Below, piece by piece: positions 7,459 through 15,551 of a DNA stretch of 36,587 bases (positions are counted from its first letter, which is position 1; every line of letters begins with the position of its first letter). The position numbers were made by a program, and so were the translations under genes. The stretch comes from Hespellia sp. (GTDB lineage: Bacteria > Bacillota > Clostridia > Lachnospirales > Lachnospiraceae), in contig JAQVCP010000027.1 in assembly GCA_028689735.1 (NCBI GenBank), positions 1 through 36,587 on the forward strand. Direction: 5' to 3'. The notes under the pieces are model-generated. The model did not search any database and was not told the DNA's origin. It was given only the letters and a program-made list of their open reading frames with translations.

Positions 7459-9195
7459 CTAGATTTTCCACGCTTCCGCCTTTAACTGCATCTGGATCAT
7501 ATGCTGATAGATTCCATTTTTCCGGATCAGTTCCTCCGGACTCCCCTGCTCTGCCACGATGCCGTCTTTTAATACGACGATCTTATCTGCGTTCGCAACA
7601 GTCCGCATCCGGTGCGCGATAATCAGAACGGTCTTGTTCTGAATCAATTTTGATAACGCCTCCTGAATCAGTGTCTCATTGTCCACATCCAGCGATGCGG
7701 TCGCCTCGTCCAACAGGATAATCGGTGCATCCTTTAAAAACGCCCTTGCAATTGATATCCGCTGTCTTTCTCCTCCGGATAATTCCGATCCGTTTTCTCC
7801 GATCATCGTGTTCCATTTTTCGGGCAGCTTCTCCGCAAATTCATCACAATGCGCCAGTTTTGCGGCTGCAATTACTTCTGCGTCCGTCGCGTCCTTCCTT
7901 CCGATTCGAATGTTCTCCATCACGGTATTGTTGAACAACGTCACATCCTGAAACACAATTGCATACAATGACATCAATGTCTCCGGATCGGTTTCTGATA
8001 CTTCCATACCACCAATCTTAATCCTTCCCTGATTCGCATCCCAGAAACGTGCTGCAAGCCTTGATACCGTAGTTTTTCCTCCGCCGGATGGTCCGATCAG
8101 TGCCGTGACCTCACCTTGTTTTGCGGTAAATGACACTTCTTTCAGAACCGTTTCGTCCGCATTATACGTAAATCCAACCCGTTCAAACGTCACATCGCAG
8201 CCCTGGTTCGTAAGGGTCTCCCTTCCGGTCTGCACCTCGTGTGATAAGATCTCGTCCATGCGCCCGCACGGAACCTCCGCTGCAATAATCGCAGCCAGAT
8301 TCTGCAGAGAAATCTGCATCGGATCATATAGTCTGGATACCAGCAAAAGAAACATAAAGAATGTAACTACATCCAGACTTTTGTTTACCAGCAGAATGCC
8401 TCCCACAAGCGCCACCGTTGCAATCCCCAATTTCAGAATCATCTGTGCTGCGGAGACAAAGACAGCCGTTATCAGTTCATTTACAATTGCATGCTTTTCT
8501 ACCGCCCGGATTTTTGTTTCTAATCCGTTCATGTAGGCAGACTGTGCATTATTGGCCTTCAGGTCTCTCACCGTTTCCAGGCATTCCTGTATTCCGTCTG
8601 CACAGTCCATCTTCAGTTTCATATGCTTCTTGCCGGATCGGTTCATGACCTTCGATGCAGACAGCACGATCACAAATGCCACCGGCAGTACCCAAAGTGC
8701 TGCAATGGCCATCCTCCAGTCAACGAAAAACAGTGAAACAGCAATCAGGCAGGTCGAAATCATTGCACCCACCAATTCCGGTATCCAGTGGGACGACGCT
8801 GTCTCCAGTGTCGCACAGTCTGCCATGATCGTGCTGGTCAGATCTGCAAGATCCTTTTTCCCAAAGAAAGATAACGGCAGCTTTCTTAATTTCTCCGCCA
8901 AAGTCGTTCTTCGGACTCCACTTTCTACATACGTTGCAAAAAATGTTGCATTATATTGGATATACGTTGTAATGATGATCAGTGCCAGACAAATGATGCA
9001 TCCGGCCACATAAAACGGAATGCGTTTTCCCGTTATAGAATTGTTCAGGAAATCTCTAATCAAATAGTACAGCAGCCCCACCGGAAACATTAGTACAATG
9101 TCGGAGCATGTGACACTGACAAATGCTTTCATCATATCCGATGCTCCCTGTTTTGACAGAGCATATTTATGCTGTAATCGTTCATTTATACTCAT
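7459..9195 (-). CDS. ABC exporter half-transporter (TMD-NBD), second pair, second gene
   Basis: This 578-residue protein has a six-helix exporter domain and an ATPase domain with Walker A GPSGGGKTT near residue 368, VFQDVTLF Q-loop, LSGGERQR signature near 473, IILLDEATASLDVDNE Walker B and IAHRMRTV switch. All catalytic residues are intact. Its ATG overlaps the TGA of the upstream gene by 4 bp (ATGA), with an AGGAGG ribosome site inside that gene, so translation is coupled and a 1:1 heterodimer is likely. The substrate is unknown. Architecture and NBD wording resemble the first pair (2978-6465), suggesting duplication of a two-gene unit. Confidence 0.9.
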   Translation of the reverse strand: MSINERLQHKYALSKQGASDMMKAFVSVTCSDIVLMFPVGLLYYLIRDFLNNSITGKRIPFYVAGCIICLALIIITTYIQYNATFFATYVESGVRRTTLAEKLRKLPLSFFGKKDLADLTSTIMADCATLETASSHWIPELVGAMISTCLIAVSLFFVDWRMAIAALWVLPVAFVIVLSASKVMNRSGKKHMKLKMDCADGIQECLETVRDLKANNAQSAYMNGLETKIRAVEKHAIVNELITAVFVSAAQMILKLGIATVALVGGILLVNKSLDVVTFFMFLLLVSRLYDPMQISLQNLAAIIAAEVPCGRMDEILSHEVQTGRETLTNQGCDVTFERVGFTYNADETVLKEVSFTAKQGEVTALIGPSGGGKTTVSRLAARFWDANQGRIKIGGMEVSETDPETLMSLYAIVFQDVTLFNNTVMENIRIGRKDATDAEVIAAAKLAHCDEFAEKLPEKWNTMIGENGSELSGGERQRISIARAFLKDAPIILLDEATASLDVDNETLIQEALSKLIQNKTVLIIAHRMRTVANADKIVVLKDGIVAEQGSPEELIRKNGIYQHMIQMQLKAEAWKI

Positions 9196-10967
9196 GATAA
9201 TGCACCTCCTACCTTCCAGTTTGCTGATTTGTTATATTCTGTCCACATATGCGCATACAATCCTTCCTGTTTTTCCAGCGCATCGTGACTGCCCTGCTCC
9301 TCAATCCGTCCGTCCTTCAGTACGTAGATCCGGTCGGTACCCGTGATCGTTGATAATCGGTGCGCAATCATAATGACCGTCTTTCCTTTTGATAACCTTG
9401 CAAATGCCTCCTGCACCTTTGCTTCATTATCTGGATCCGCAAATGCCGTTGCCTCATCCAAAATCAGAATCGGTGCATTTTTCAGCATGGCTCTTGCAAT
9501 TGAAATCCGCTGCGCTTCACCACCGGACACATACGTTCCGCGACTTCCAATTATGGTATCGACGCCTTCCGGCATCTTGGCAAGAATATCGTCACATCCC
9601 GCATCTGTTAATGCCTGTAGTACCTCAGCTTTGGATGCATCCGGTTTTCCCATTCGGACATTGTCCAGAATAGACATCTTCAGGAGTTTGCTGTCCTGGA
9701 ATACGAAGGATACTGTATTCATAAGTTCTCTGCTCGCAATCTGCCTCACATCGACTCCGCCGATACAGATCTTTCCTTCTGACGCATCCCAGAATCTCGC
9801 GATCAGGCTGGCCAGTGTTGTTTTTCCTCCGCCGGATGGGCCGACAAACGCCACATGCTCTCCCTCTTTTATACAAAGCGACACCTTGTGAACTGCATCC
9901 TTTGCGGCATCCTGATATCGGAAGGAAACCTGTTCCAGTGTAATGGAAGTTCCTTTCGGAGACTGCGGCGTCTCCGTTTCTTCCAACGGCTTTATCGACA
10001 TCACACTGTCAATCCTTGCTATCGCATCTTCTACAATCATTGTATTTTCACTGGAAAACATAATTTTATTTAAAGTGACCGTGATGATCGGTGTAATCAT
10101 AATATAAAAAATCAGGTTCAGTAAAAACGTATTGGTAATGCCATTCGCTGTAAACAAAAACGCAGCTGCGATCAATACCGAAAAAACCGCATTGATCATT
10201 GTCGTATACATGACCATCGGCAGACGCAGATCCTTCGTGTAGGAAATGACCCATTTTCCATAACTGTCGATGGCTTCTTTGAATCGCTTGAAGGAGAATA
10301 CCGACTGACCAAATGTCTTTACGACAGGCACGCCGCGCACGTATTCCACTGCTTCATTCGACATCTCCTCCAGGGAGTTCTGATACTGTGCCATCTTTTC
10401 CTTCATCTCATTTCCCGTCATACTTCCCATAATTAAAAATGCGATCACGACCGGGATAAGACTTAACAGACCCAGACGCCAGTCAAATACCAGCAGAAGA
10501 ACCAGCAGTCCCACCGGTGTTGCCATTGCGCCTGCACGGTCTGGCAGCTGATGCGCCAGATACGTTTCCGTGGCCTCACTGGATTCATTGACGATTTTAC
10601 GGATTTTCCCGCTCCCGATTCCATCCATAAACCCCATCGGAAGTGTTATGATATGCCGCATCGTCTGCGACCGCATATTTGCCTGCACACGGAAGGCAGC
10701 AATATGAGAGCACATCAGAGCGCATATATAAATAAGCATCGACAGCAGGGCAAACCCTACCGCGCTCCAGCCATACCGACTCAGATGCACTGCTTTGCCA
10801 AAATCCGGTAACACCTGCAATACTTCATTCACAATTTTCCATATGTAATAAAACGGAACCAGTGCAATCCACGCACTGATAACGGACAATATCCATGAGG
10901 ATATCGTCAAATACCTGTAGTTTCCCGCATAATCAAATAATTTCTGCAAAGAACTTTCTTTTTTCAT
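9192..10967 (-). CDS. ABC exporter half-transporter (TMD-NBD) with variant NBD motifs, second pair, first gene
   Basis: This 591-residue half-transporter has Walker A GPSGGGKTT near residue 377 and Q-loop VFQDSKLL. Its signature is VSGGEAQR (near 481) instead of LSGGE-K/R-QR, and Walker B/D-loop reads ILILDEATAFADPDNE instead of the SVDPENE of its relatives. The catalytic Glu and the switch His (IAHRLSTI) remain. From memory, the SGGEAQR plus ATAFADP combination recurs in exporter-fold transporters linked to siderophores (YbtPQ/IrtAB-like); I cannot confirm it here. It starts an operon with 7459-9195, with ribosome site TGGAGG, a strong promoter and two copies of the shared palindrome upstream. 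Confidence 0.9.
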   Translation of the reverse strand: MKKESSLQKLFDYAGNYRYLTISSWILSVISAWIALVPFYYIWKIVNEVLQVLPDFGKAVHLSRYGWSAVGFALLSMLIYICALMCSHIAAFRVQANMRSQTMRHIITLPMGFMDGIGSGKIRKIVNESSEATETYLAHQLPDRAGAMATPVGLLVLLLVFDWRLGLLSLIPVVIAFLIMGSMTGNEMKEKMAQYQNSLEEMSNEAVEYVRGVPVVKTFGQSVFSFKRFKEAIDSYGKWVISYTKDLRLPMVMYTTMINAVFSVLIAAAFLFTANGITNTFLLNLIFYIMITPIITVTLNKIMFSSENTMIVEDAIARIDSVMSIKPLEETETPQSPKGTSITLEQVSFRYQDAAKDAVHKVSLCIKEGEHVAFVGPSGGGKTTLASLIARFWDASEGKICIGGVDVRQIASRELMNTVSFVFQDSKLLKMSILDNVRMGKPDASKAEVLQALTDAGCDDILAKMPEGVDTIIGSRGTYVSGGEAQRISIARAMLKNAPILILDEATAFADPDNEAKVQEAFARLSKGKTVIMIAHRLSTITGTDRIYVLKDGRIEEQGSHDALEKQEGLYAHMWTEYNKSANWKVGGALS

Positions 10968-11043
10968 TTTACATTCGCCTCCATTAAGCGGATATTTGCA
11001 ATCCTGTTATTTTTTATTTGTATGTTACGCTCTCCTTTCTTAT

Positions 11044-11062
11044 GTTAGTTCAAGCTAACCAT
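11044..11062. promoter_or_regulatory. Shared operator candidate, GTTAG-N6-CTAACCAT (copy 2)
   Basis: It has the same arms, spacing and CAT tail as the copies at 6542 and 11132. It lies in the 5' leader of the second ABC pair, between the promoter and the gene, where it could act as a second repressor site or a roadblock. Confidence 0.62.
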
Positions 11063-11076
11063 TGTGTGAAATATAT

Positions 11077-11096
11077 GGCGGGCTCTTTCTCCCGCC
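11077..11096. repeat. GC-rich hairpin between the two operators
   Basis: GGCGGG and CCCGCC arms enclose an 8-base loop, between operator copies 2 and 3 in the leader of the second ABC operon. No T-run follows on either strand, so it is more likely a leader stem or attenuator part than a simple terminator. Confidence 0.5.
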
Positions 11097-11131
11097 ACAC
11101 TAAACTGTCATTTATTCTTAAGCCGCCATTA

Positions 11132-11150
11132 GTTAGTTCACTCTAACCAT
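11132..11150. promoter_or_regulatory. Shared operator candidate, GTTAG-N6-CTAACCAT (copy 3)
   Basis: The palindrome abuts the -10 hexamer of the second ABC pair's promoter, sharing its last two bases with the -10. A bound protein would cover the transcription start, so repression is the natural reading. Confidence 0.68.
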
Positions 11151-11176
11151 TATATCACTTTTTCTTTTCCTGTCAA
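11149..11176 (-). promoter_or_regulatory. Strong promoter of the second ABC exporter pair
   Basis: Minus-strand TTGACA (plus-strand 11171-11176), 16-bp spacer and TATAAT (plus-strand 11149-11154), both perfect hexamers. It begins directly after the terminator of the preceding operon. Confidence 0.8.
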
Positions 11177-11180
11177 ATGA

Positions 11181-11216
11181 AAAAACTGAGGACATACTAA
11201 TCCACAGATGTCCTCA
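11181..11216 (-). terminator. Rho-independent terminator of the BceAB-like operon
   Basis: On the minus strand TGAGGACAT and ATGTCCTCA form a 9-bp stem followed by GTTTTTTC. It lies 38 bp beyond the YdcF-family gene and abuts the next promoter. Confidence 0.85.
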
Positions 11217-11253
11217 TGATATGTCCCCCTAGTGATTTCGATAACCAGAAATA

Positions 11254-12306
11254 CTACATTTGAAAATATTTCCATACATTGAAAAGAACCACAGCCACTG
11301 CATAGATATAAAAGAGTGTTCTGTAGGATAAGATTAATGCCGCATGTTCTCTGATTGCGGCTGCCGGATGGTAATAGCTCGCAGTTTTTCCGCCGATTAC
11401 TTCTCCATTCACCCCCTGGCTTCTTGCAAAAATTGCGGCGCGCAAAACATGAAAGTTATTGGTCGAAATCACACAGAAATAGTTTTTTGTTCGTTCTTCC
11501 ATGATTTTCTTGGAGAACCGGAGATTTTCCATTGTTGTCGCAGACTTGTCTTCTTTTATGATCCGTTCCTTTGGGATACCCTGCTCCAGCAGGTAATTTT
11601 CCATTGCCTGTGCCTCCGAGATTACCTCATCACTTCCTTTTCCTCCTGATACCAGAAAGATACTCTGACTATTGGCTTTTTTATCAAATGCGATTCCACG
11701 ATTCAGCCGACTTGCCAGAAGTGGTGTCACACGGTCACCTATCAGGCCACAGCCAAGGACTACAATATAATCCGGCTTTCTTTTAATTGGAAGCTTTTGA
11801 TATATCACAGAATATATGCTAAATCCAATCATCATCATTGGCAGATAAACCGCCAGTCCCATACAGAGATTAAACGACGTCTCCAACAGTTTTGGCACTG
11901 AATAAAATCCATAGTTCAGGCTTTCCAGATGGATCACATATAAAACCATTCCCATATACGCTGCTACTGCAACAATAATGGCACCACCTACAAGCAGTGA
12001 CAGGCTATGCGAAATGGAAAAGCCTTCTCTTGTGATAACAAGAAGACCATTTGCAATCATTCCAATCGCAAAAATCAATGCTAAAATTATCATTGGTATT
12101 TTCAGAAGACCATCAATATCAGTTCCATGAACATATCCCTCTGCAACTACGACGCTCTCCCACACCAGCCAAATAGTGAAAACCAGAAGCACACAATTGC
12201 GCATTCTCCTGCGGTCCCGGTGAACAGAAACTCCAAATAAAACCGCTGTTCCTAATGTCAATATGTATAAAATAATCCGAACTGCCGGATAAATAAAAAG
12301 ATCCAT
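11254..12306 (-). CDS. YdcF/SanA-family (DUF218) membrane protein
   Basis: This 350-residue protein has about five hydrophobic segments in its first 170 residues, then a DUF218 domain starting at KPDYIVVLGCGLIGDR. The family pattern is visible in the strand VVLGCG, the SRLNRGIA helix, LVSGGKGSDE, SEAQAMENYLLEQGIP and STNNFHVLRA. A last hydrophobic stretch is near the C-terminus. DUF218 proteins such as SanA/ElyC are linked to envelope integrity and the lipid-carrier cycle; the reaction is not established. Here it is the last gene of a BceAB-type operon, 24 bp after the preceding gene with an AAAGGAG ribosome site. This suggests a role in protecting undecaprenyl-phosphate intermediates from the drug that the operon senses. 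Confidence 0.85.
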   Translation of the reverse strand: MDLFIYPAVRIILYILTLGTAVLFGVSVHRDRRRMRNCVLLVFTIWLVWESVVVAEGYVHGTDIDGLLKIPMIILALIFAIGMIANGLLVITREGFSISHSLSLLVGGAIIVAVAAYMGMVLYVIHLESLNYGFYSVPKLLETSFNLCMGLAVYLPMMMIGFSIYSVIYQKLPIKRKPDYIVVLGCGLIGDRVTPLLASRLNRGIAFDKKANSQSIFLVSGGKGSDEVISEAQAMENYLLEQGIPKERIIKEDKSATTMENLRFSKKIMEERTKNYFCVISTNNFHVLRAAIFARSQGVNGEVIGGKTASYYHPAAAIREHAALILSYRTLFYIYAVAVVLFNVWKYFQM

Positions 12307-12325
12307 ACCCTACTCCTTTATTGTT

Positions 12326-12375
12326 GTATATCAATCAACTGTACCTGTTTGTATATCTATCAATTGTACCTGTTC
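12326..12375. repeat. Imperfect 25-bp tandem duplication across a stop codon
   Basis: Two adjacent 25-bp units (12326-12350 and 12351-12375) differ at three positions. The duplication covers the end of the 12331-12936 gene. Because 25 is not a multiple of three, the second unit is read in a new frame and gives the present last residues and stop. Confidence 0.8.
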
Positions 12376-12936
12376 AAATTCACATTGGCCAATCTCTTTA
12401 TCTGCCGCTTTGTTAAGCCCCAGAACTAACATCCCGGTTTCCTCTCCCTGAAGCTCTTCATATAGGGTGTCTGACACGACTAGATATCCTTCATCAAACA
12501 TTCGTCCACTACCAATAATATAATCCTTACCTGCAGTTACTTCCAGTTCTTTTTCTCCAACTTTGATGCCCGTCTTAGGATCCTTTGCATAATATACCGG
12601 GGTCTTTTCTGCCGATTCAATCTCCGAAACCGGCTCGCATTGATTCTGTGCATCTATTTTATTCACAATCTGCTGCTTACAAAATTCCTGCATGTCCTTT
12701 TCCCTGATTATCATTAAATTATCCTCTATCAGCTTTACCTTGGTCTGATATGTATATACAGTATCTGCTTTCTCCAGCTTACTATCCTTACTGAGCTGCT
12801 CCTCTGTCCCATATAAAATGAGGCCTTTCGCTTCCTTGTGATGGAACAGCCCTTTTGATACTGCCACAAATACACCTGCTGCCGCTGCCATGATTACACA
12901 TACTGTTGCTATTGTAATTATAATTCCCTTTTTCAT
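12331..12936 (-). CDS. Membrane-anchored extracytoplasmic accessory protein of the BceAB-like operon
   Basis: This 201-residue protein has one N-terminal transmembrane helix (about residues 4-27, after MKKG) and an outside domain of about 170 residues with no cysteine lipobox. I do not recognise a named family. The later part (GYLVVSDTLYEEL, then a MLVLGL strand) reads like the segment of BceB extracellular domains around a YFLVVPD-type strand, while the permease encoded just upstream lacks that region. It could be a detached piece of the permease sensory domain, or an immunity-like protein. It sits 36 bp after the permease gene with a GGAGG ribosome site and before the YdcF-family gene. The C-terminus was altered by a 25-bp tandem duplication. 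Confidence 0.72.
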   Translation of the reverse strand: MKKGIIITIATVCVIMAAAAGVFVAVSKGLFHHKEAKGLILYGTEEQLSKDSKLEKADTVYTYQTKVKLIEDNLMIIREKDMQEFCKQQIVNKIDAQNQCEPVSEIESAEKTPVYYAKDPKTGIKVGEKELEVTAGKDYIIGSGRMFDEGYLVVSDTLYEELQGEETGMLVLGLNKAADKEIGQCEFEQVQLIDIQTGTVD

Positions 12937-12972
12937 CGTTCTTTTCCTCCTTCGCCCATTCTATCAATATTT

Positions 12973-14643
12973 CTATTGTTGGTCAACAATTGTATAATAC
13001 ACCTTTGCAGTCTGCTTATAAACGCCCTTGTAAATAAGCGAAAATACAAGCACCGTCCCTATTGTACAAAGGAAAACTGTTCCAAAGCCAATCGATAAAA
13101 TGCCACAGATCTGAACCATAATTTTCAGTGCGGCAAGAATATGAACTGCCGCCATTACAAGTGGCAGGAAAAATACAAGAAGCACTTGTGTTTGAATGGA
13201 TTCTCTCACTTCTTCATCATTCATTCCCACCTTTTTCATAATAACGTAGCGCTGTCTGTCTTCGTATCCTTCTGAAATCTGTTTATAATAAATCATAAGC
13301 ACCGTAGCCACCATGAACATCGCACCAAGGAAGATTCCCAAAAACAGAAAGCCTCCATAAGTTGCACGAATGGACTGTGCACCCTCCTGCGGACTCTGCT
13401 TCGAAATAAAATGTGCCGATTGATAGGTGTAACTGCCATCCTCAGTATTCAGCTCCAAACGTGTGCTGCATTCATATTTTTCTTCATCACTTCCAGACAG
13501 TTCAATCTGTACATTCTGCGTTCCCTCTACCAAAGTCATGCTTTTCTCTACCTCACTAAGATCTGATAATTTTACTTCTTTCACAGAAATTCCTGTCTGC
13601 TGTGCTGCTTTTTCCGCCTGTCCCTTTATATATTCTATATCCTGCTGAGGGTCGGATGTTCCTGACATCGTAACGATAATATCTGACGGAAAAATGGTGC
13701 GAATTGCATGTTGCTGTCCAAAAAATACAGATACCGACATTGCACAGGTTACCAGAATCATTGTACTCAAAATACAGATTCCTGCCAGTCCTGCCGCATT
13801 TCGCTTCATACGATGCAGCAAGCCAGACACTGCGGTAAAGTAGCGTGGTGTGTAGTATTTTTCTTTATCTTCCTTAATCTTTTTCAGAAAAATGATACTG
13901 CCGGCTGTAAACAGTGCATATGTTCCAATGATTACGAAGATTGCCGCCACGAAGAACCAGATGAGCGATGCAAAGATGTTTCGAACCACCAGCGCAATTC
14001 CATAGCCGATTATTAAACAAATGATTCCAAATATCATCAGACCTTTTTTTGTCTTAGGTTCTCGGTCTCCCTGCGCATGTTCCTGAAGCAGTTCTCTTAA
14101 ATTCACTTTTTTCAACTGCCTGTAGTTATACAGTAAAACAACCAAAAACAGAAATCCAAACTGCAGCAGTGTATACCAGATTGCTTCTCCCGATATACCA
14201 AACGCCAATGCCGCTTTTTCTCCCAATATTTTCAACAGAATCATGTACATAAGACCGCTGAACACGATGCCGGATATGATTCCAAGGACAAAAGAAACTG
14301 CATTTGCAATGCTTGTCTCATAAAAAATGACTTTTTTCAAATGGCGATGTTCCATTCCAAGTACTCTATATAATCCAAATTCCTTTTTTCTCTGTTTAAT
14401 CAGAACACTGTTGACATAAAACAGAAAAATCATCACAAACACTCCCATGAGCAATCCGCCATAAGCCAATGTCTGCTGAATGGTTTCTCCACCCGGAAGA
14501 TAAAGAATTTTTTTGTTTCCCTCCAGAAACAACAGATCATAAAACAGTGCAACCATCAGCGTCTGAGCCATTATATAAGGAATATAGACCGTTCTGTTCT
14601 TTGTCAGGTTCTGAATCGCAAGTTTTTTATAAAGTGCCTTCAT
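12973..14643 (-). CDS. BceB/FtsX-type ABC permease with a short extracellular domain
   Basis: This 556-residue permease is the membrane part of a BceAB-type transporter, which removes cell-wall antibiotics from their lipid targets and signals to a partner kinase. I place the start at the ATG at 14643, seven bases after AGGAGGTG; the upstream TTG at 14667 lies inside the ATPase gene. It has about ten membrane segments. The first FtsX block contains KEFGLYRVLGMEHRHL and the last contains IYYKQISEGYEDRQRYVIMKKVGM (key parts: YYKQISEGYEDR, a BceB hallmark). The extracellular domain between segments 7 and 8 is only about 110 residues; usual BceB proteins are about 620-670 residues with a domain about twice that size. 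It follows the ATPase gene after 1 bp. Confidence 0.88.
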   Translation of the reverse strand: MKALYKKLAIQNLTKNRTVYIPYIMAQTLMVALFYDLLFLEGNKKILYLPGGETIQQTLAYGGLLMGVFVMIFLFYVNSVLIKQRKKEFGLYRVLGMEHRHLKKVIFYETSIANAVSFVLGIISGIVFSGLMYMILLKILGEKAALAFGISGEAIWYTLLQFGFLFLVVLLYNYRQLKKVNLRELLQEHAQGDREPKTKKGLMIFGIICLIIGYGIALVVRNIFASLIWFFVAAIFVIIGTYALFTAGSIIFLKKIKEDKEKYYTPRYFTAVSGLLHRMKRNAAGLAGICILSTMILVTCAMSVSVFFGQQHAIRTIFPSDIIVTMSGTSDPQQDIEYIKGQAEKAAQQTGISVKEVKLSDLSEVEKSMTLVEGTQNVQIELSGSDEEKYECSTRLELNTEDGSYTYQSAHFISKQSPQEGAQSIRATYGGFLFLGIFLGAMFMVATVLMIYYKQISEGYEDRQRYVIMKKVGMNDEEVRESIQTQVLLVFFLPLVMAAVHILAALKIMVQICGILSIGFGTVFLCTIGTVLVFSLIYKGVYKQTAKVYYTIVDQQ

Positions 14644-14644
14644 G

Positions 14645-15406
14645 CTATCGCTCACCTCCTGTTGCAATCGCGGTCAGAACATTTGTAATCATTTGATACA
14701 TTTCTTCCCGACTGCGTTCACCTCGATATAACTGATGATATACCATACCGTCTTTAATAAATAATACACGCTTTGCATGACTCGCTGCCTCTGTACTATG
14801 TGTTACCATAAGCACAGTCTGTCCATCCCGGTTGATTTCCGCAAATATGTCCAAAAGCTGCAGAGCCGCGTGGGAATCTAACGCTCCGGTCGGTTCATCT
14901 GCCAGAATGAGCTTGGGATTCATAATCAGTCCTCTGGCAACTGCGGTTCTCTGCTTTTGCCCACCTGATATCTCATATGGATACTTTTCCAAAAGATCAC
15001 TGATATGCAGTCTTGCTGCAATCGGCTTTATTCTTTTCATCATCTCATTTTGCGGATACCCGGACAGGACCAGAGGCAGAAGAATATTATCTTTCACAGA
15101 CAGTGTATCTAACAAGTTAAAATCCTGAAACACAAATCCAAGCTGTTCTCTTCGGAATTTTGCAGCCTTCTTCTCTGACAATCGACCAAGTTCTTTCCCT
15201 TCCAAAAGAATCTTTCCTTTGGTTGGCTGGTCTAAGGTCGCCAGAATATTTAAAAGTGTGGTCTTTCCGGAACCAGACTCTCCCATGATTGCCACGTATT
15301 CTCCTCTGTCAATAGAAAATGTAATATCGCTAAGTGCCTGTACATTGCTTCCTCCCAGCTTTGTTGTATATATCTTTTTCACTTGCTCTACCTTTAATAA
15401 TTCCAT
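14645..15406 (-). CDS. BceA-type ABC transporter ATPase
   Basis: This 253-residue ATPase is the motor of the BceAB-like transporter. Walker A GESGSGKTT is near residue 41, the Q-loop FVFQDFNLL near 88, the signature ISGGQKQR near 139, and Walker B LILADEPTGALD near 160, with the switch His in VTHSTEAA. This is the MacB/LolD/BceA branch. I start it at the ATG at 15406, eight bases after GGGAG; a TTG six codons upstream overlaps that ribosome site. The TATAAT -10 at 15493-15498 and a BceR-like box at 15552-15565 lie upstream, so drug-induced expression through the adjacent two-component system is expected. Confidence 0.9.
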   Translation of the reverse strand: MELLKVEQVKKIYTTKLGGSNVQALSDITFSIDRGEYVAIMGESGSGKTTLLNILATLDQPTKGKILLEGKELGRLSEKKAAKFRREQLGFVFQDFNLLDTLSVKDNILLPLVLSGYPQNEMMKRIKPIAARLHISDLLEKYPYEISGGQKQRTAVARGLIMNPKLILADEPTGALDSHAALQLLDIFAEINRDGQTVLMVTHSTEAASHAKRVLFIKDGMVYHQLYRGERSREEMYQMITNVLTAIATGGER

Positions 15407-15492
15407 CCTATTTTCTCCCTTCAATTTGCTATATTACTGCATGCCATCAGCCTAAAGCGGATGTCCTGTGCTTTGCTATTTGATCTGTTCCT

Positions 15493-15498
15493 ATTATA
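15493..15498 (-). promoter_or_regulatory. -10 element of the bceAB-like operon, weak -35
   Basis: Minus-strand TATAAT has no good -35 at 16-18 bp, as expected for an activator-dependent promoter. The BceR-like box lies about 54 bp further upstream. The expected -35 area falls inside the terminator of the preceding kinase gene. Confidence 0.6.
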
Positions 15499-15500
15499 GC

Positions 15501-15538
15501 AAACAAAAAAATGTAATGCCTTTCTCTGACATTACATT
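15501..15538 (-). terminator. Rho-independent terminator of the regulator-kinase operon
   Basis: AATGTAATG and CATTACATT form a perfect 9-bp stem with an 11-base loop, followed on the minus strand by TTTTTTGTTTGC. It lies just after the kinase stop codon and between the BceR-like box and the bceA -10. Confidence 0.85.
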
Positions 15539-15551
15539 TTCATTCACAATA

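Noticed and set aside
11044-11150. DtxR/IdeR iron box
   Set aside because: TTAG and CTAA halves look similar, but the arms are separated by 6 bp instead of the one-base centre of the DtxR consensus, so I did not assign it.
14643-14667. Upstream TTG start for the BceB-like permease
   Set aside because: It lies inside the ATPase gene and spans the AGGAGGTG ribosome site that serves the ATG at 14643.
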